Assembly (NCBI GenBank): GCA_963556255.1
Contig: OY744613.1
Location: forward strand, 52,056,949 to 52,120,948
Reading direction: 5' to 3'
Source: Allolobophora icterica
Taxonomy: Eukaryota; Annelida; Clitellata; Crassiclitellata; Lumbricidae
Length of the DNA stretch: 64,000 bases
The notes below the pieces were generated by a model, which saw only the letters and a list, made by a program, of their open reading frames with translations, was not told where the DNA came from and ran no database searches. Each line of letters starts with the position of its first letter. The first letter of the stretch is position 1. Shown here one piece after another: positions 20,010 to 30,565 of this stretch. The position numbers were made by a program, and so were the translations under genes.

Positions 20010-20312
20010 AGAATTTACACAAGCAGAAAAGCGCACAACTGTATCGATACACATCTATAGATCAGGAATATGTACAAAAAAGAAGTTCAAATTATTTGGG
20101 AAGTATTTGGCAGAAGTTCTCAACTAAAACACCACACAAAAATACACAGTGTTTCTGAAATATGGTCTTTCCTAATGAATCCAATTGGATGTGGAGTGAC
20201 AAAATGTTTGGAATAGAATATTTCTTTCGAACACTGTTTTCTGTTAAATTGTGATTCTGTTGTGGAAGTTGGATTTTCAATGTTTTTTGTGGATCAGCAA
20301 CCGAATTACTTA
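20010..20312 (+). pseudogene. one-finger mini zinc-finger relic after gene C
   Basis: The plus strand gives F-G-R-S-S-Q-L-K-H-H-T-K-I-H (half a finger), then S-F-L-M-N-P-I-G-C-G and E-H-C-F, the remains of the family box, closing with D-Q-Q-P-N-Y. Frameshifts and a stop in the box show it is dead. It is the counterpart of the relics after B, G and I. Confidence 0.72.
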
Positions 20313-20439
20313 TTTTATAATTATAAAGTACTTATCAGTTTCATACTAAAACTCTCTTTAGACTTCAGATATATAAATAAATATCTGACAGTTTTTATAA
20401 TTATTATAATGAATACTTTTAGGACATTGAAATAATTAT

Positions 20440-20800
20440 GTTGATAGGGAAGAAAACAATACCCAAACCATTTTTGTTGCCTTTGCCGTTAATCAGTAGT
20501 CTCTAAAAGATACTGACAACTTTAATCAGCCTAAATGTATCTGAAACAGTGCCAACACCTGATGAGCTTTTTATTCATTCTCAGTTGTAAGCACCAGTTC
20601 TGTGGTCTGACTCGTTTCCATTGCTTAGAGTGTTTGATTGTTCCTTTTGTATACCCTTGTCAGTTTATAAATTTGTACATGCCACCAACATTCTTACCAT
20701 TTGGCAAAGATCCTTTATGCATCCGCCATCAATGATGAGCATTGGAGACACCAAGCTTCTCTACTCGAATCTCAGATTGCACTCCAGTGGAGGAATATGG
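20440..20800 (-). pseudogene. minus-strand coding relic, C copy
   Basis: Nucleotide-level match to 12390-12665 and 47040-47360 (for example TGTTTGATTGTTCC and AGTGCCAACACC), but with frameshifts and stops on the minus strand. It travels with the zinc-finger unit. Confidence 0.55.
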
Positions 20801-20845
20801 CAAGGAAAATACTTTCGCGTATTTGGGTTCCACGACAAATAATTC

Positions 20846-21085
20846 ATGACGTGGTGGCTCAGCGGTAAGTTCGGCGCTTTGTGACCGGAGGGTTGCAGGT
20901 TCGAATCCCACTCTAGCCGCTGCGTACGGACCTTGGGCAAGTCCTTCACTCGCAATTGCTCGTGGCGCGTCGGCGTGAAAATTCCGGCACAGTATCAATG
21001 CTGTAGTCGGGAGCGCCTCTGAGTAGTAGGTCCTAGTTGACTTCGAGAGGCGCTATAGAAATATCCGGAATAAATAAAACTATAC
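20846..21085 (+). mobile_element. tRNA-derived SINE
   Basis: A-box-like TGGCTCAGCGG (20855-20865) and B-box GGTTCGAATCC (about 20899-20909) have the spacing of a tRNA promoter. The body then runs to a tail with GAGAGGCGCTATAGAAAT and AATAAATAAAA. The tRNA-like part is followed by unrelated sequence and lacks a clean tRNA 3' half, so this is a SINE and not a tRNA gene. Confidence 0.85.
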
Positions 21086-21104
21086 CAAGGACACCGTAGC
21101 TGCA

Positions 21105-21340
21105 GCCGAACCAGCGGTCAGATAGACAGGGAGGCAGAGAGAGATGGAGGGAGGGGGATAGGACGGATGGATGCAGGGAAGAGGCTTCCACTAGGGGGTG
21201 ACCGCAGCAGTCGATGTGGGCGTAGAACCAGCGGTCAGATGGACAGGGAGGGAGGGAGGAATGAAGGAATGGATGGAGGGCTAGACAAATAGACAGGGAG
21301 GTAGGGAGGGATGCGCCTTCGTGCCAAGTAGACCAAAGCG
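21105..21340. repeat. purine-rich tandem repeat, two units
   Basis: GAACCAGCGGTCAGAT-GACAG starts near 21108 and again near 21225 (about 117 bp apart), each followed by GGGAGG-rich sequence. Confidence 0.75.
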
Positions 21341-21885
21341 GGCATACAGACAGAGGGGAGGGATGGACGGGAGGAACGAAGGTACAGACAGACTTGGTAA
21401 ACTCTTTTCTTTTCATATTAAAACATTAATTTCTTTATCAACCTGTCATATAGGCCCTAATTATGACGGGCAATTACTCTCGTAGCAGAACAGAATATTT
21501 TTATTGGCGATTGTGATACTCTGTTTTCTATAAATTTACTGATCGTTGTTGCTCTTTTGATTGAAGGCCACGCTACTTAACGTTTCGTTTTTTTAGGAAC
21601 AGCGTTTGTTTTAGTTTATTTTGCAAACTTTTTAACTAAAGAGAAGATGACACAAGCGTGTTAGTTAGGCCTATCACAAAGATTTTAGAGTCAGTCTGTA
21701 ACTCTAAAATCTTTGGTTATCATAGGCTAGGCCCTAATCTAGCTTCTACTTTCTGTGTATTGGTTTTACCACGGTATATTAAAGTAATTAATTATATAAG
21801 GAGAAGATTACATTTTAATAATGCCTTTCTTATAGCCTACTTGTAAATCTTTACTCTTCCCGTTATTTTATTATGACGTCAAAAT
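21341..21885. other. non-coding spacer
   Basis: AT-rich and without a supported gene. A short inverted repeat (AAGATTTTAGAGT at about 21678 and ACTCTAAAATCTT at about 21701) is the only structure seen. Confidence 0.45.
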
Positions 21886-23155
21886 TTAACCCTCCGAGGA
21901 CTGAACTTTTTGTAGTCATTCTGGTACTATGAGGGGGGTCTAGTAGACCGCTAGGTCTATTGTACTGTTTTGCATTGACTATCCAATTTTTTAATAGTTG
22001 TAACTTAAAATTAAAACAAGGAGACACTACAGACACTTGTATATGTGTAATATAACAATAAAACTAATTACAAATACTCGGGTATGCGAAGTATTCACAT
22101 ACATGTGAATTTATCAGTTATGTATCATTTTCAGAGGTACATTGTAGATAAACAAAACATGTAACAGTTTCATATAGCCTATATCGCGTCTTAGCAGTAG
22201 CATATTATTCGGACAGAGTGATAAGTACTATCTAGATGTCGTTTTGGTCGTAGTTACCTTCAGTGCTAGTTAGCCTACTGGTCATTTTCCGTTGAACAAT
22301 TGCAACAGCGACGAGACATCTTTACTCGTGAGTGTTCGCCACATACGTGCTTTTCACAGCCATCGCAAAGTTGCTTGCTTTTACGCTTTCTCTTCGCTGG
22401 ACACACATAGCAACAGCCTCTTCCAGCAATTGATCGCATTCCACGGACAATGGGTTGCACTTGTGACACATTGTAACCCATCATTTTCATCGCATCAGTA
22501 GTTACTGCACGAAGTCTCGTTGCATGCTGCTGACGATATTCCAAGAGGGGCTGACATAATTCTATACTTAGTCGCTTCAGCCACCAATGACGACGACGAT
22601 GTAATGGCACGGGAGCTTGAAGATTTTCAATATTCCATACAGTATAGGCTTTGTTACCAGCAACATCGACAACACTGTTACGATCCGGATCTTTTGCAGT
22701 AGCAGCCTCAGGTTCGACATCGGAGCAATCGTCACTGTCGTCTGTAATCTGTATCGTCACTCATATGACCATCACTTTCGTCATCAACGATCATTTTAGT
22801 AGCCTCAGCTAGCGAAAATCTACGTCTAGAAGTCATTATCTAAGTTTGTTTATGTATATCCTTCACGAAATAATACTGTAATGCTTATACTTTATCAAAA
22901 AAATAACACAAAATAATTTGCTGCACATTGCAACCGCATGTGTTTATAGCGTTATTTCTGGGTTATGTTGTTTACATGCCGTTTCCATGGTAACCAGTAT
23001 GACAAACCAGTTGCGTTTTTATTACTTTAGCGCATTACTGGGCGAGCAACAAAGTCATAAAATATCACAACCAAACTCAATCGGATACTGAGTGAAATAC
23101 TAAAAAAACCGGCCCGGGGTCTACTAGACACCCCTCATAGGCGTACGAGGGTTAA
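21886..23155 (-). mobile_element. piggyBac-like element 2, internally deleted
   Basis: TTAA at 21886-21889 and 23152-23155. The termini CCCTC are inverted, and the subterminal CTATGAGGGG-GTCTAGTAGACC occurs in inverse at the right end (CTATGAGGGGTGTCTAGTAG). The interior carries a transposase relic on the minus strand. Confidence 0.88.
22275..22836 (-). pseudogene. piggyBac transposase relic with intact-looking Cys-rich domain
   Basis: An ATG at 22836 (minus) opens a short acidic N-terminus (MTSRRRFSLAEATKMIVDDE). After a frameshift near 22740 a 160-residue frame continues (acidic D-D-S-D-D-C-S-D-V-E-P-E-A), then W-W-K-R-L-S-I-E-L-type helix sequence, and ends with a Cys-rich domain: G-C-C-Y-V-C-P-A-K-R-K-R-K-S-K-Q-L-C-D-G-C...V-C-G-E-H-S and a final C-C-x-C. 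Compared with a typical transposase of 500 to 600 residues, the whole catalytic DDD part is deleted. It cannot be an active transposase, but it could still encode a small zinc-binding protein if the frameshift were bypassed or a downstream start used. Confidence 0.8.
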
Positions 23156-23182
23156 ATATAATTAGTTTGATGTACGCTTGTT

Positions 23183-24211
23183 TTAAACCTTATAGGGTAA
23201 CCGCTTTTTAGTTACAGTTTACGGTAACCGGGGGGTAAAAAATTACCCCCAATTTATTTTCGTCAAATCTAGGGAAATGTTTAACCAATTTTGGTCATGT
23301 TTAATTTATCTGATAGACAAGGACAGTAGACAACATTATTGAATGTAATGCGTAAGAAATCTTGAATTAAAATGACGACTCGTTCCAATATGGCTGTCTA
23401 AAGCGAAAGTAGTAATAAGTTGTGAGTCAATGCTACAATGCTACCAGTTTCAGATACTAATCACTGAAGCCAAATGCTGTGTCGTAGTGTTGATTGAAAT
23501 AACTAACTGCAAGCAATAACAAGCGGCTGTGCAGTGCTGTAGGCCTAATAGTCAGTAACTAATGACGTTTACAAAATTTCACTTGACAAAACTGACAAAA
23601 TAGAAACATTCAGTGACAAGTACACCCGTAATAGTTTTACTACAGTTTCAGTTGGCATCTTATGCATTCGTATGATATACGTTTTTGTCCATGCTTTCCG
23701 CATACAAAGTGATTACATTTGGTACAGCGGTGTTCGACTTTGTGATCAATCTGTCGAGGGCAACTCTGGCAGCGACCTCTTTTCTTAGTAGCGGTTGGAA
23801 CTGGATCAACCGCTGGCTCAACTCCAATTGCTAACAGTGCTCGAGCGACTGATGGCTGGTGACATATAATCCAACAGGATATGGAAATCACACAGCAAAG
23901 AATGACTAAATCATATGCAAAAATACAACAACCACATATCTCCAACAATTCAGTTCTATCAGCTACTATGTTTACAAATACATAGTGCAGAAATGATTTA
24001 TCCAGTACCGGAATATAAAACCTTATTCTTCATAGTAGTCTGCCGCTAGGTGGCAGCGCAATGTGGCACAGCTGAAAACGACATTGTGAAGAAAAAACAT
24101 ATCTAGGAAAAGTCACAAAAGCAAAAGTCTGTTTTGTTTTATTCAAAAGAAGCGTACGAAAAAAGTAGACTGGGGGTTATTTTTTACCCCCGGTTACCGT
24201 ATAAGGGTTAA
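23183..24211 (-). mobile_element. piggyBac-like element 3, internally deleted
   Basis: TTAA at 23183-23186 and 24208-24211. The left end ACCTTATAGGGTAACCG matches the inverse of the right end CCCTTATACGGTAACCG at 15 of 17 bases. Palindromes GGGGGGT...ACCCCC (23230-23250) and GGGGGTT...ACCCCC (24172-24191) mark both subterminal regions. A second GGTAACCG on the left suggests a small duplication near that end. It starts only 27 bp after element 2. Confidence 0.85.
23640..23948 (-). pseudogene. piggyBac transposase C-terminal relic
   Basis: 102-residue minus-strand frame. Its last 45 residues read KKRGRCQSCPRQIDHKVEHR, then C-x2-C, C-G-K-H and a last C-x2-C. This is the zinc-binding Cys-rich domain that ends piggyBac transposases. 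The hydrophobic first part appears to be the residue of the region just before it. Catalytic domain and N-terminus are absent. It is clearly different in sequence from the relic in element 2, so the two neighbours are separate families. Confidence 0.75.
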
Positions 24212-24271
24212 TAGCATTTTGATATCCAAAAAACATGTCTTATGTTCGAAACGTAAGTTAAGACTCTTATT

Positions 24272-24362
24272 ATTATTTTAGCGCTCGTGAATAGGCTGGT
24301 GTCATGCGCTTGGCCTTCCAGTGGTGCTTTAGAAGTTTGGAGATTACGATTACGATTATATC
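24272..24362 (+). mobile_element. 5'-truncated SINE-like repeat ending in (GATTAC)n
   Basis: CGCTCGTGAATAGGCTGGTG through GAAGTTTGGAGATTACG matches 44286-44360 closely, and the inverse of 34925-34985. The tail is a short GATTAC repeat. The same tail appears, inverted, in the C-terminal box of gene E. Confidence 0.7.
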
Positions 24363-25055
24363 TTTCTCAACTTGCTTACCGACCAGTCCTAGCTGTTGTC
24401 TGTACAGTGCTACTATCCGTGAAAAGTTTGTTGTTACAGTAATTTGATATTTAATATATTATTTACAATCTTTCAGTAGTGTTTTTTTTATTAAAACGTA
24501 GGTAAGGAATTCGCAGTATTACAGAAACCACTAAGCCCAATATAAAATCCATAATTTATTAAATACGGTCATTTTTTTCACAACTGCGGTACGTGTCATT
24601 TGGATTATTGCCACCACTATCGCCAAATCGGCAGCAAAATCCGGAGTATCGATCTTTTTTCTAATATTAAACATATTGTTCAAAGTGAAGGAAAATTGTT
24701 AATGTTCTTTTAATAGCAGCCGCCTTCACTAAGAGCAGCAGAAGCTGAAAATATTCAGAAAGAAATCCACAACTTATGGTGTGCATTAGTCCTACTAGAG
24801 AACTGACAGCAAGAAACCCACAAACTATTTCATTAGCAATAAAGCATCTTGGAAGATTACGATTATAAGTAGTTGTTACTAAAACCTCAATTGTGTCTTA
24901 AACTTTTTGAATATTGCAGACCTGAAAGATCATTCACGAAACATTCAGGAGAAAAAACAACATACAAATGCTACATATGCAACAAATCATTTGCATACAG
25001 TACTCATTACTGCCTTCGGGTGTATTAAAGTCCTCATTACTATAAACACATCATC
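24363..25055 (+). promoter_or_regulatory. 5' block of gene E
   Basis: From AAAATCGGCAG (about 24631) to GGAAGATTACGAT (about 24850) it matches the sequence before gene F (37290-37540). After that, E has extra sequence: a TTTTTGAATATTGCAG splice-like acceptor (about 24905-24920) and decayed finger code (D-L-K-D-H-S-R and a CYICNKSF-like piece) in shifted frames. The reading frame of gene E probably once began further upstream. Confidence 0.5.
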
Positions 25056-26885
25056 ATGACCCCTGCTCCAGAAAAAACATACAAGTGTGAATTTTGTCAG
25101 AAAGATTTTAGGGATAGCATGGACCTAAATGATCACTCAAGAATACATTCCACAGAAAAATCATACAAATGTCACCTATGCAACGAACCATCTGCAGATA
25201 GTGGTCATTTCTTTAAACATGTGATAACCCTTACTTCAGAAAACAGCTACAAGTGTGAATTGTGTGGGAAGGGATTCGGTAGAAACGATCAACTTAAATA
25301 CCACGTGAAGATCCACACTGAAGAAAAGACAAGTTCTTCCCAAGGACGTCTGGAACTGCACATTGAACTGGTAATTGAAGATAAACCATACAAGTGTGAA
25401 TTATGTGGAAAAGGATTCGATACAAGCGATCAACTTAAATACCACATGAAGATCCACACTGGAGAGAAGACATATTCTTCCCAAGAACATCCGCAATGCC
25501 ACAGTGAAGATAACCCAAACTACAAGTGTGAATTATGTGGAGAAGGATTCGGTACAAACGATCAACTTAAATACCACATGAAGATACACACTGGTGAAAA
25601 AGCACGTTCTTCCCAAGAACATCTGCAATGCCACAGTGAAGATAAACCTTACCTTTGTGAGTTCTGTGGAAAAGGATTCGTTAAGCACTCTCTACTTAAA
25701 AACCACATGAGGATCCACACTAGCAAAAACACATACAATTGCCAATTTTGTCATAAAAGCTTTATATGGAGCAGTCAATTGAATAAGCATATGACTGTCC
25801 GCACACGAAAGAAACCGTTTAAGTGTGAATTGTGTCAGAAAGCTTTTGCATATAGTAGGGATCTCACAGAGCATTCAAAAGCACATTCAGCAGAAAAACC
25901 ATGCAAATGTCAACTATGCGAGAAATCATTTGCAGACAGTAGTCATTTGAATAAACATGTGAGAACCCACACTCGAGAAAAACCATACAACTGTGAAATG
26001 TGTGGAATAGGATTCTTTGCATCTTGTCAACTTAAATACCACACGAAGATCCATGGTAAAAAAACATACAGTTGTCAGTTTTGTCAGAAAACTTTTCGGT
26101 GGAGCAGTAATTTGAATGATCATATGATGATCCATACAGGAGAGAAACCAATCACGTGTGAATTGTGTCAGAAAGCTTTTAGGAATCGGACGGATCTGAA
26201 GAGGCATTCAAGAACACATTCAGGAGAAAAACCATACACATGTCACCTATGCAAGAAGTCATTTACAGACAGTAGCAATTTCAATAGACATATGAGAAAC
26301 CATGCTGGAGAGAAACCATACAAATGTCACCTATGCCAGAAATCATTCACAAACACTTCTGATTTGAGAAGACATTTGCGCATCCATATTTGTGAGAGTA
26401 GTTTGATTAAGCACAGTTTGCGAGCTCACTCTGGAGAGAAACCATATAAATGTGATCTAGGTTCCAATGATTATGCATTTCACAATGATCTAAAGAAACA
26501 TTTATTAACCCACAATGGAGATACTCTATGGAATGACAAGATATGTGACAAAGGGTTTGAAGATTCATATACTGATGTTCTGGATGAATATGTGAGAAGC
26601 CAAATCAAGGAGAGGACATACACAAGTGAATTATTCCACACAGAAATTGGAATTTTAGATACTCTTTGTAGCCATGACACATTCTGCAGAGGAGAAAAGC
26701 AAGAATCTCAAGATGTAGGAAATGAAAGACCATTTGTTTTCAGTAGTAAACCTTTTCTAGTGAAACCATACGGATGTGGAATATGTGACGAAATCTTTGC
26801 AATAGAGAAAGAATTTCTAAAGCACTGTTATCAGGTTTGTTATCGTAATCGTAATCTCGAGATTTCTAGATTATGTTCCAGTTGA
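25056..26885 (+). CDS. C2H2 zinc-finger protein with about 14 fingers and spliced-in half-fingers (gene E)
   Basis: 609 residues from the ATG at 25056. Fingers run 25077-26510. Between fingers 3 and 6 a compound unit is repeated: one good finger (G-K-G-F-x-x-x-D-Q-L-K-Y-H) plus about 20 residues of a collapsed finger (S-S-Q-E-H-x-Q-C-H-x-E-D), three times. Two late fingers are damaged (half a finger near 26390; Cys to Gly near 26460). The tail shares D-V-L-D-E-Y with A and F. The C-terminal box (26749-26860) has all four zinc ligands, but just after H-C-Y-Q-V-C-Y an insertion of about 30 bases changes the end to R-N-R-N-L-E-I-S-R-L-C-S-S. The original ending (V-P-V-E-R-D-F-A-V-L-F) survives out of frame at 26873-26910. 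Confidence 0.92.
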   Translation: MTPAPEKTYKCEFCQKDFRDSMDLNDHSRIHSTEKSYKCHLCNEPSADSGHFFKHVITLTSENSYKCELCGKGFGRNDQLKYHVKIHTEEKTSSSQGRLELHIELVIEDKPYKCELCGKGFDTSDQLKYHMKIHTGEKTYSSQEHPQCHSEDNPNYKCELCGEGFGTNDQLKYHMKIHTGEKARSSQEHLQCHSEDKPYLCEFCGKGFVKHSLLKNHMRIHTSKNTYNCQFCHKSFIWSSQLNKHMTVRTRKKPFKCELCQKAFAYSRDLTEHSKAHSAEKPCKCQLCEKSFADSSHLNKHVRTHTREKPYNCEMCGIGFFASCQLKYHTKIHGKKTYSCQFCQKTFRWSSNLNDHMMIHTGEKPITCELCQKAFRNRTDLKRHSRTHSGEKPYTCHLCKKSFTDSSNFNRHMRNHAGEKPYKCHLCQKSFTNTSDLRRHLRIHICESSLIKHSLRAHSGEKPYKCDLGSNDYAFHNDLKKHLLTHNGDTLWNDKICDKGFEDSYTDVLDEYVRSQIKERTYTSELFHTEIGILDTLCSHDTFCRGEKQESQDVGNERPFVFSSKPFLVKPYGCGICDEIFAIEKEFLKHCYQVCYRNRNLEISRLCSS

Positions 26886-27118
26886 ACGTGACTTTGCAGT
26901 GTTATTTTAAGAATAGCTACAAAATTGCATTCCTTTGTAAATATTATCAAACGTACGATCTATTGCAAGATTGTATGAAATACTGCACTATTACTTTTTT
27001 ACAGGAGTTTACTGTAAAGTTGTTATTGTCAGTTTCATTTGCTGTATTAGGAATAAGTATAATGTATAACAGCGTTCTTGTGCTAAAAATTGTTAGTAAG
27101 TGATGTTTATTTGAAAAT
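26886..27118 (+). other. 3' block of gene E
   Basis: Begins with the displaced coding end of the box, then matches the 3' blocks of genes A and F. The transposon at 27119 begins directly after it. Confidence 0.55.
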
Positions 27119-30100
27119 CGTGACCTTAGAATTACACGGTTCTATGTGCATAGAAGTGTTTATGGAGATAATTCGTGTTGAAAGTTTAAAAGTACTTTAG
27201 CATGAAATTAGCAGCTACTTTTTCTCGAAATCTTAACAAAGCAAAAGTATCACAATACTGCATCATTTAGCATACTTTATAAACTATAGTGTATCATAGT
27301 TTTATGTAAATAACTATACTATAAAATTAGTTAGAACCTTGTTATTCTGAAGCTGGAAATATAGTAAAGGACTACAAGGTTCTAACTAAAGTGCTTTGGC
27401 TGGAGCTACAAGACATTAAGGACAACACAAATTGACATTTAAAACAATGATATTTGCCATCATTTCACAATACAATATGTATATAAAATAAGAAATAACT
27501 TCGTTTTAACGTCTATCATGAAGTTATATCCGTGTTAACACGGGTTAGACACTAAGTCTTAGTCTAGACTAAGTCTGTCTTCGTCCTAAACACAAAATTA
27601 AAGCTACTCATTAATAATAATATATTTATGATATTCACTTTAATAACACAGTCTTTTCATAAAACTGCCTGTCTTCAAGTGGTAGCCACTTCAGCATACT
27701 AGCTAAATCCTTCTTCTTCTCTGCAGTTATTTTGCACACAAACTTACTCACTTTCAAAGTATTTAAGCCTTAAGTTTATCTAAGACTTGTCCATCTTTTT
27801 TGCTTCCTTTCCGGCTCTTGCTCACATATCTAATATTTTCAATTATCCATGGCTCGGACCATGAAGTTCTGTATGAAACTTCATGTTCAACCTTAGTAAG
27901 CCTCAGCCCAACTACTTTACTGAAAGGAATCTTTTGGTATTCCAAGAATTTTGCTGGTACATTGTATTGTTTAAAGTCATTGTTCTTCATTTGAATAACT
28001 TTAAACGGTTTACTTCGATTAACATTTAATAGAACTCTCAGAAAAGACACTGGAGAAAAAAATTCGGCAACTTGCATAGCCTTCTCAATCTGGCTATGCA
28101 TGTTATCTACTTCTTGAATACATGAATGTCCTGGAACAGAATACTTCATTGTTAAACTTGTAACGTGACTATGTCTTTGCAAAAAGTCTCCCATAGCATA
28201 AGCCATGATGGAGTTGCGATTCTGAGGCACACAGCTATCACTCCATGTAATAATTTCAGAAATATCTGGGTGATCACGCACGACTGCTGTGAGAATTTTG
28301 ACTATGGCACTTGCTATATCAATACCTGCCCTACCAGAAAGTGTTTCTGGCCAAATAGCACAATAGCCCTGACCAGAAGAAGCGTGAGCAGTTAAATTGT
28401 ACAAATTCAATTTCCTTTTGTAAAAGAAATTACTAGTTCCTGCCTTAGGCAAGGTGATAACATTCTCCTGATCAAAACAAACTACCATTTTCTTAGACTG
28501 CGTGTCAGCCTTACGCTCTTCACGCATTGCATCCTTCTGTGCAATGTGCCTATCATATTTGACACTAATTTCAGTTCCAATGACTTCCCTGTTCAATTTC
28601 AGTACTTTAAATTCTTCACACAAATCACGCCTATCTGACTTTGGCATATGAAAGTCTAGGTTAAACTCTGTTACAAACATATATCTATAGTACGATTCTT
28701 TGACCGGTACCTCATCTACCTCTAAAGACTCAAGGTACAACTGATACATTTTCGATATGCTTAAATTAGCCTCTAGATACTGCTTCTTTGAAGATGAACG
28801 AGTGTAGTGCGATTCAACTGCTGGAAAGGATTCGATGTGATTTCTTACTTTTATCTTTTGCTGAGTTGATATCACTTTCTTAGTATGTTTCCCACGCTTG
28901 TCTGGAGATGGTACTCCAGTTACTGGATCTTTCTTGTTGTTGTGAAAATTGTATATAGGTTTCTGACTGATGGCCAATGTACCAAGATAGTAGTCTTTAC
29001 ATACACGATGTCTATCATTTCCAATGTCTAGGTAGTATTGGAATGTGTATCGTCTCCTAGAATCTTTTCCTTCACCAGGTCCTTTCGTCACAGTACATCG
29101 AGTCTTTTCGAATCTTTCCGTCGTCTTTCCATAAAACCGGTACTTCTCTGTCTGCTGTAATTTGTAATAACGATTAAAAATTGATTCCCTCTCTGACTCG
29201 CTAATCTTTTTCTCACAAAAGAAACGACACTTTGTCAGACAACTCTTACTGTTACAGTTACTTTTATTTTTACTTTTTCCCACAGTTTTTGCTGGAACTA
29301 ACTTCCCTCTACGACTTAAGTATTCTTTTCCAGCCTGACAGAGGCTTTTACGCTTGTTAGCTTTCCATTCTGTAGGATTTCTTTTCCGTTTTCTGACACT
29401 CTGTTTGTTGCTCGATTCAGCTACGGTAACCGTTGTCGCAGCTACAGTAACTGTAGTCGTGTTGTCGTTCCTTGATGTTGTGTTAGCCTCTGTAGGATTT
29501 CTTTTCCGTTTTCTGACACTCTGTTTGTTGCTCGATTCAGCTACGGTAAGCGTTGTCGCAGCTACTGTAGTCGTGTCGTCGTTCCTTGATGTTATGTTAG
29601 CCTCTGTAGGATTTCTTTTCCGTTTTCTGGTATCCATCCTGTGCACAGCAAGCAATTAAAAAGATCATGAAAATAATTAATAGGCCGACGTATTATTATA
29701 TTTAACGTAGTGTCTCGCGTGCCTGCAGTCGTAATATTATGAATTACAAATTATCAGTGGAGATTATAGATTGTTTGAAAATAGCAAAATCACTGAAATA
29801 ATGCTAAGAAACTAAACAATTATTTGATGTGAGAATGCAATATAGAATAGAATATTCTAGCCTACTCATTTTTTCACAATTTCACACTCTTTATTTCTAA
29901 ATAGTAAAAGTTTAAGTCCTACAGTTTTGAAACTCTTGGCCAAAGATTTTTTATGCCCAAGCTATACGTTCTGACCAAATTTGGGACAAATCGGACAACC
30001 AAGGACGCATGAGGGAAGATATTATGGGAGACTCCAACGACAGTAATAATCTTACCCGACTGTCACAGCCGCGCAGGCGATGTCCTTGTCGCAAACATTA

Positions 30101-30565
30101 GCCAGATCCATACGTGGGTCGTACGTTGGGTCGTCGCCGGATTCCGATCCTTCCTCCGTCAAATGCCCATCGTCACTTAACCCCTCCTGCATCCCAGCTA
30201 TATCTTTATATTTAATAGTTTTATATCGATTTCTCACACTCACGATATTTCGCTTATCGTCTCGGTCCGCCATCTTCGTTACTTCTTATAATTAGAGTAA
30301 ACATAGAACTACAAGCCTGTTTATCTATAGGTCACGTGTGAAAATTGCAGACGCCTATTGGCTCTGTACTTAGAACCTTGTAATACTGGCAGAAATTTAT
30401 TTTCGTACTTAGAACTTTGTAATTCTGTCAAATACTGGTCAATATGAATCCAATTCAGTACAAGCGTCTATTACTATGGTAAAGGGGTGCAGTTAGAACT
30501 CCGTCACATTGAAATCTCCGATTTGACAAAAATGTTAGTTACAACCGTGTAATTCTAAGGTCACG
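27119..30565 (-). mobile_element. complete DNA transposon, 3.4 kb, with transposase-like gene
   Basis: CGTGACCTTAGAATTACACG at 27119 is exactly inverted at 30565, and the match extends three bases further. AAAT lies on both sides (27115-27118 and 30566-30569) as a 4-bp target duplication. Inside the ends are repeated subterminal motifs TTAGAACCTTGTAAT (27331, 30371, 30411 and relatives), including a 13-bp perfect hairpin (27330-27342 with 27374-27386). A palindrome CTTAGTCTAGACTAAG is at 27558-27573. One two-exon gene fills the interior. Superfamily not settled; TTAA-type and 8-bp-type families are excluded by the duplication. Confidence 0.88.
27763..30273 (-). CDS. two-exon transposase-like protein (DUF7869-like domain)
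   Basis: Exon 1 is 30273-30056 (ATG in the context AAGATGGCGGAC, 72 residues, acidic) and ends at a GTAAGA donor. Exon 2 starts at 29638 after TTGCTTGCTGTGCACAG and runs to a stop at 27763-27765. The join keeps frame (GG|G, then Met-Asp-Thr-Arg), giving about 697 residues. Exon 2 opens with three copies of K-R-K-R-N-P-T-E (period about 114-120 bp), a likely nuclear-localisation or DNA-binding region. Then comes a C-x3-C...C region, and a C-terminal half with V-V-C-F-D-Q (Asp codon 28471), W-S-D-S-C-x2-Q-N-R-N (Asp codon 28237) and G-H-S-C-x3-V-D-N-x-H-S-x-I-E (Asp codon 28105). These match my recollection of DUF7869-type RNase-H-fold proteins and suggest an acidic catalytic triad. The frame has no stops. 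Role inferred: cut-and-paste transposase of the enclosing element. Confidence 0.82.

Noticed and set aside
20855..20915. A tRNA gene
   Set aside because: A and B boxes are present, but there is no full cloverleaf, and the sequence continues into a SINE body and tail; the same holds for 36040, 36660, 39400 and 41300.
29354..29659. Plus-strand ORF of 101 residues
   Set aside because: Antisense to the three-copy K-R-K-R-N-P-T-E repeat of the transposase; its Phe-Leu runs come from that repeat.
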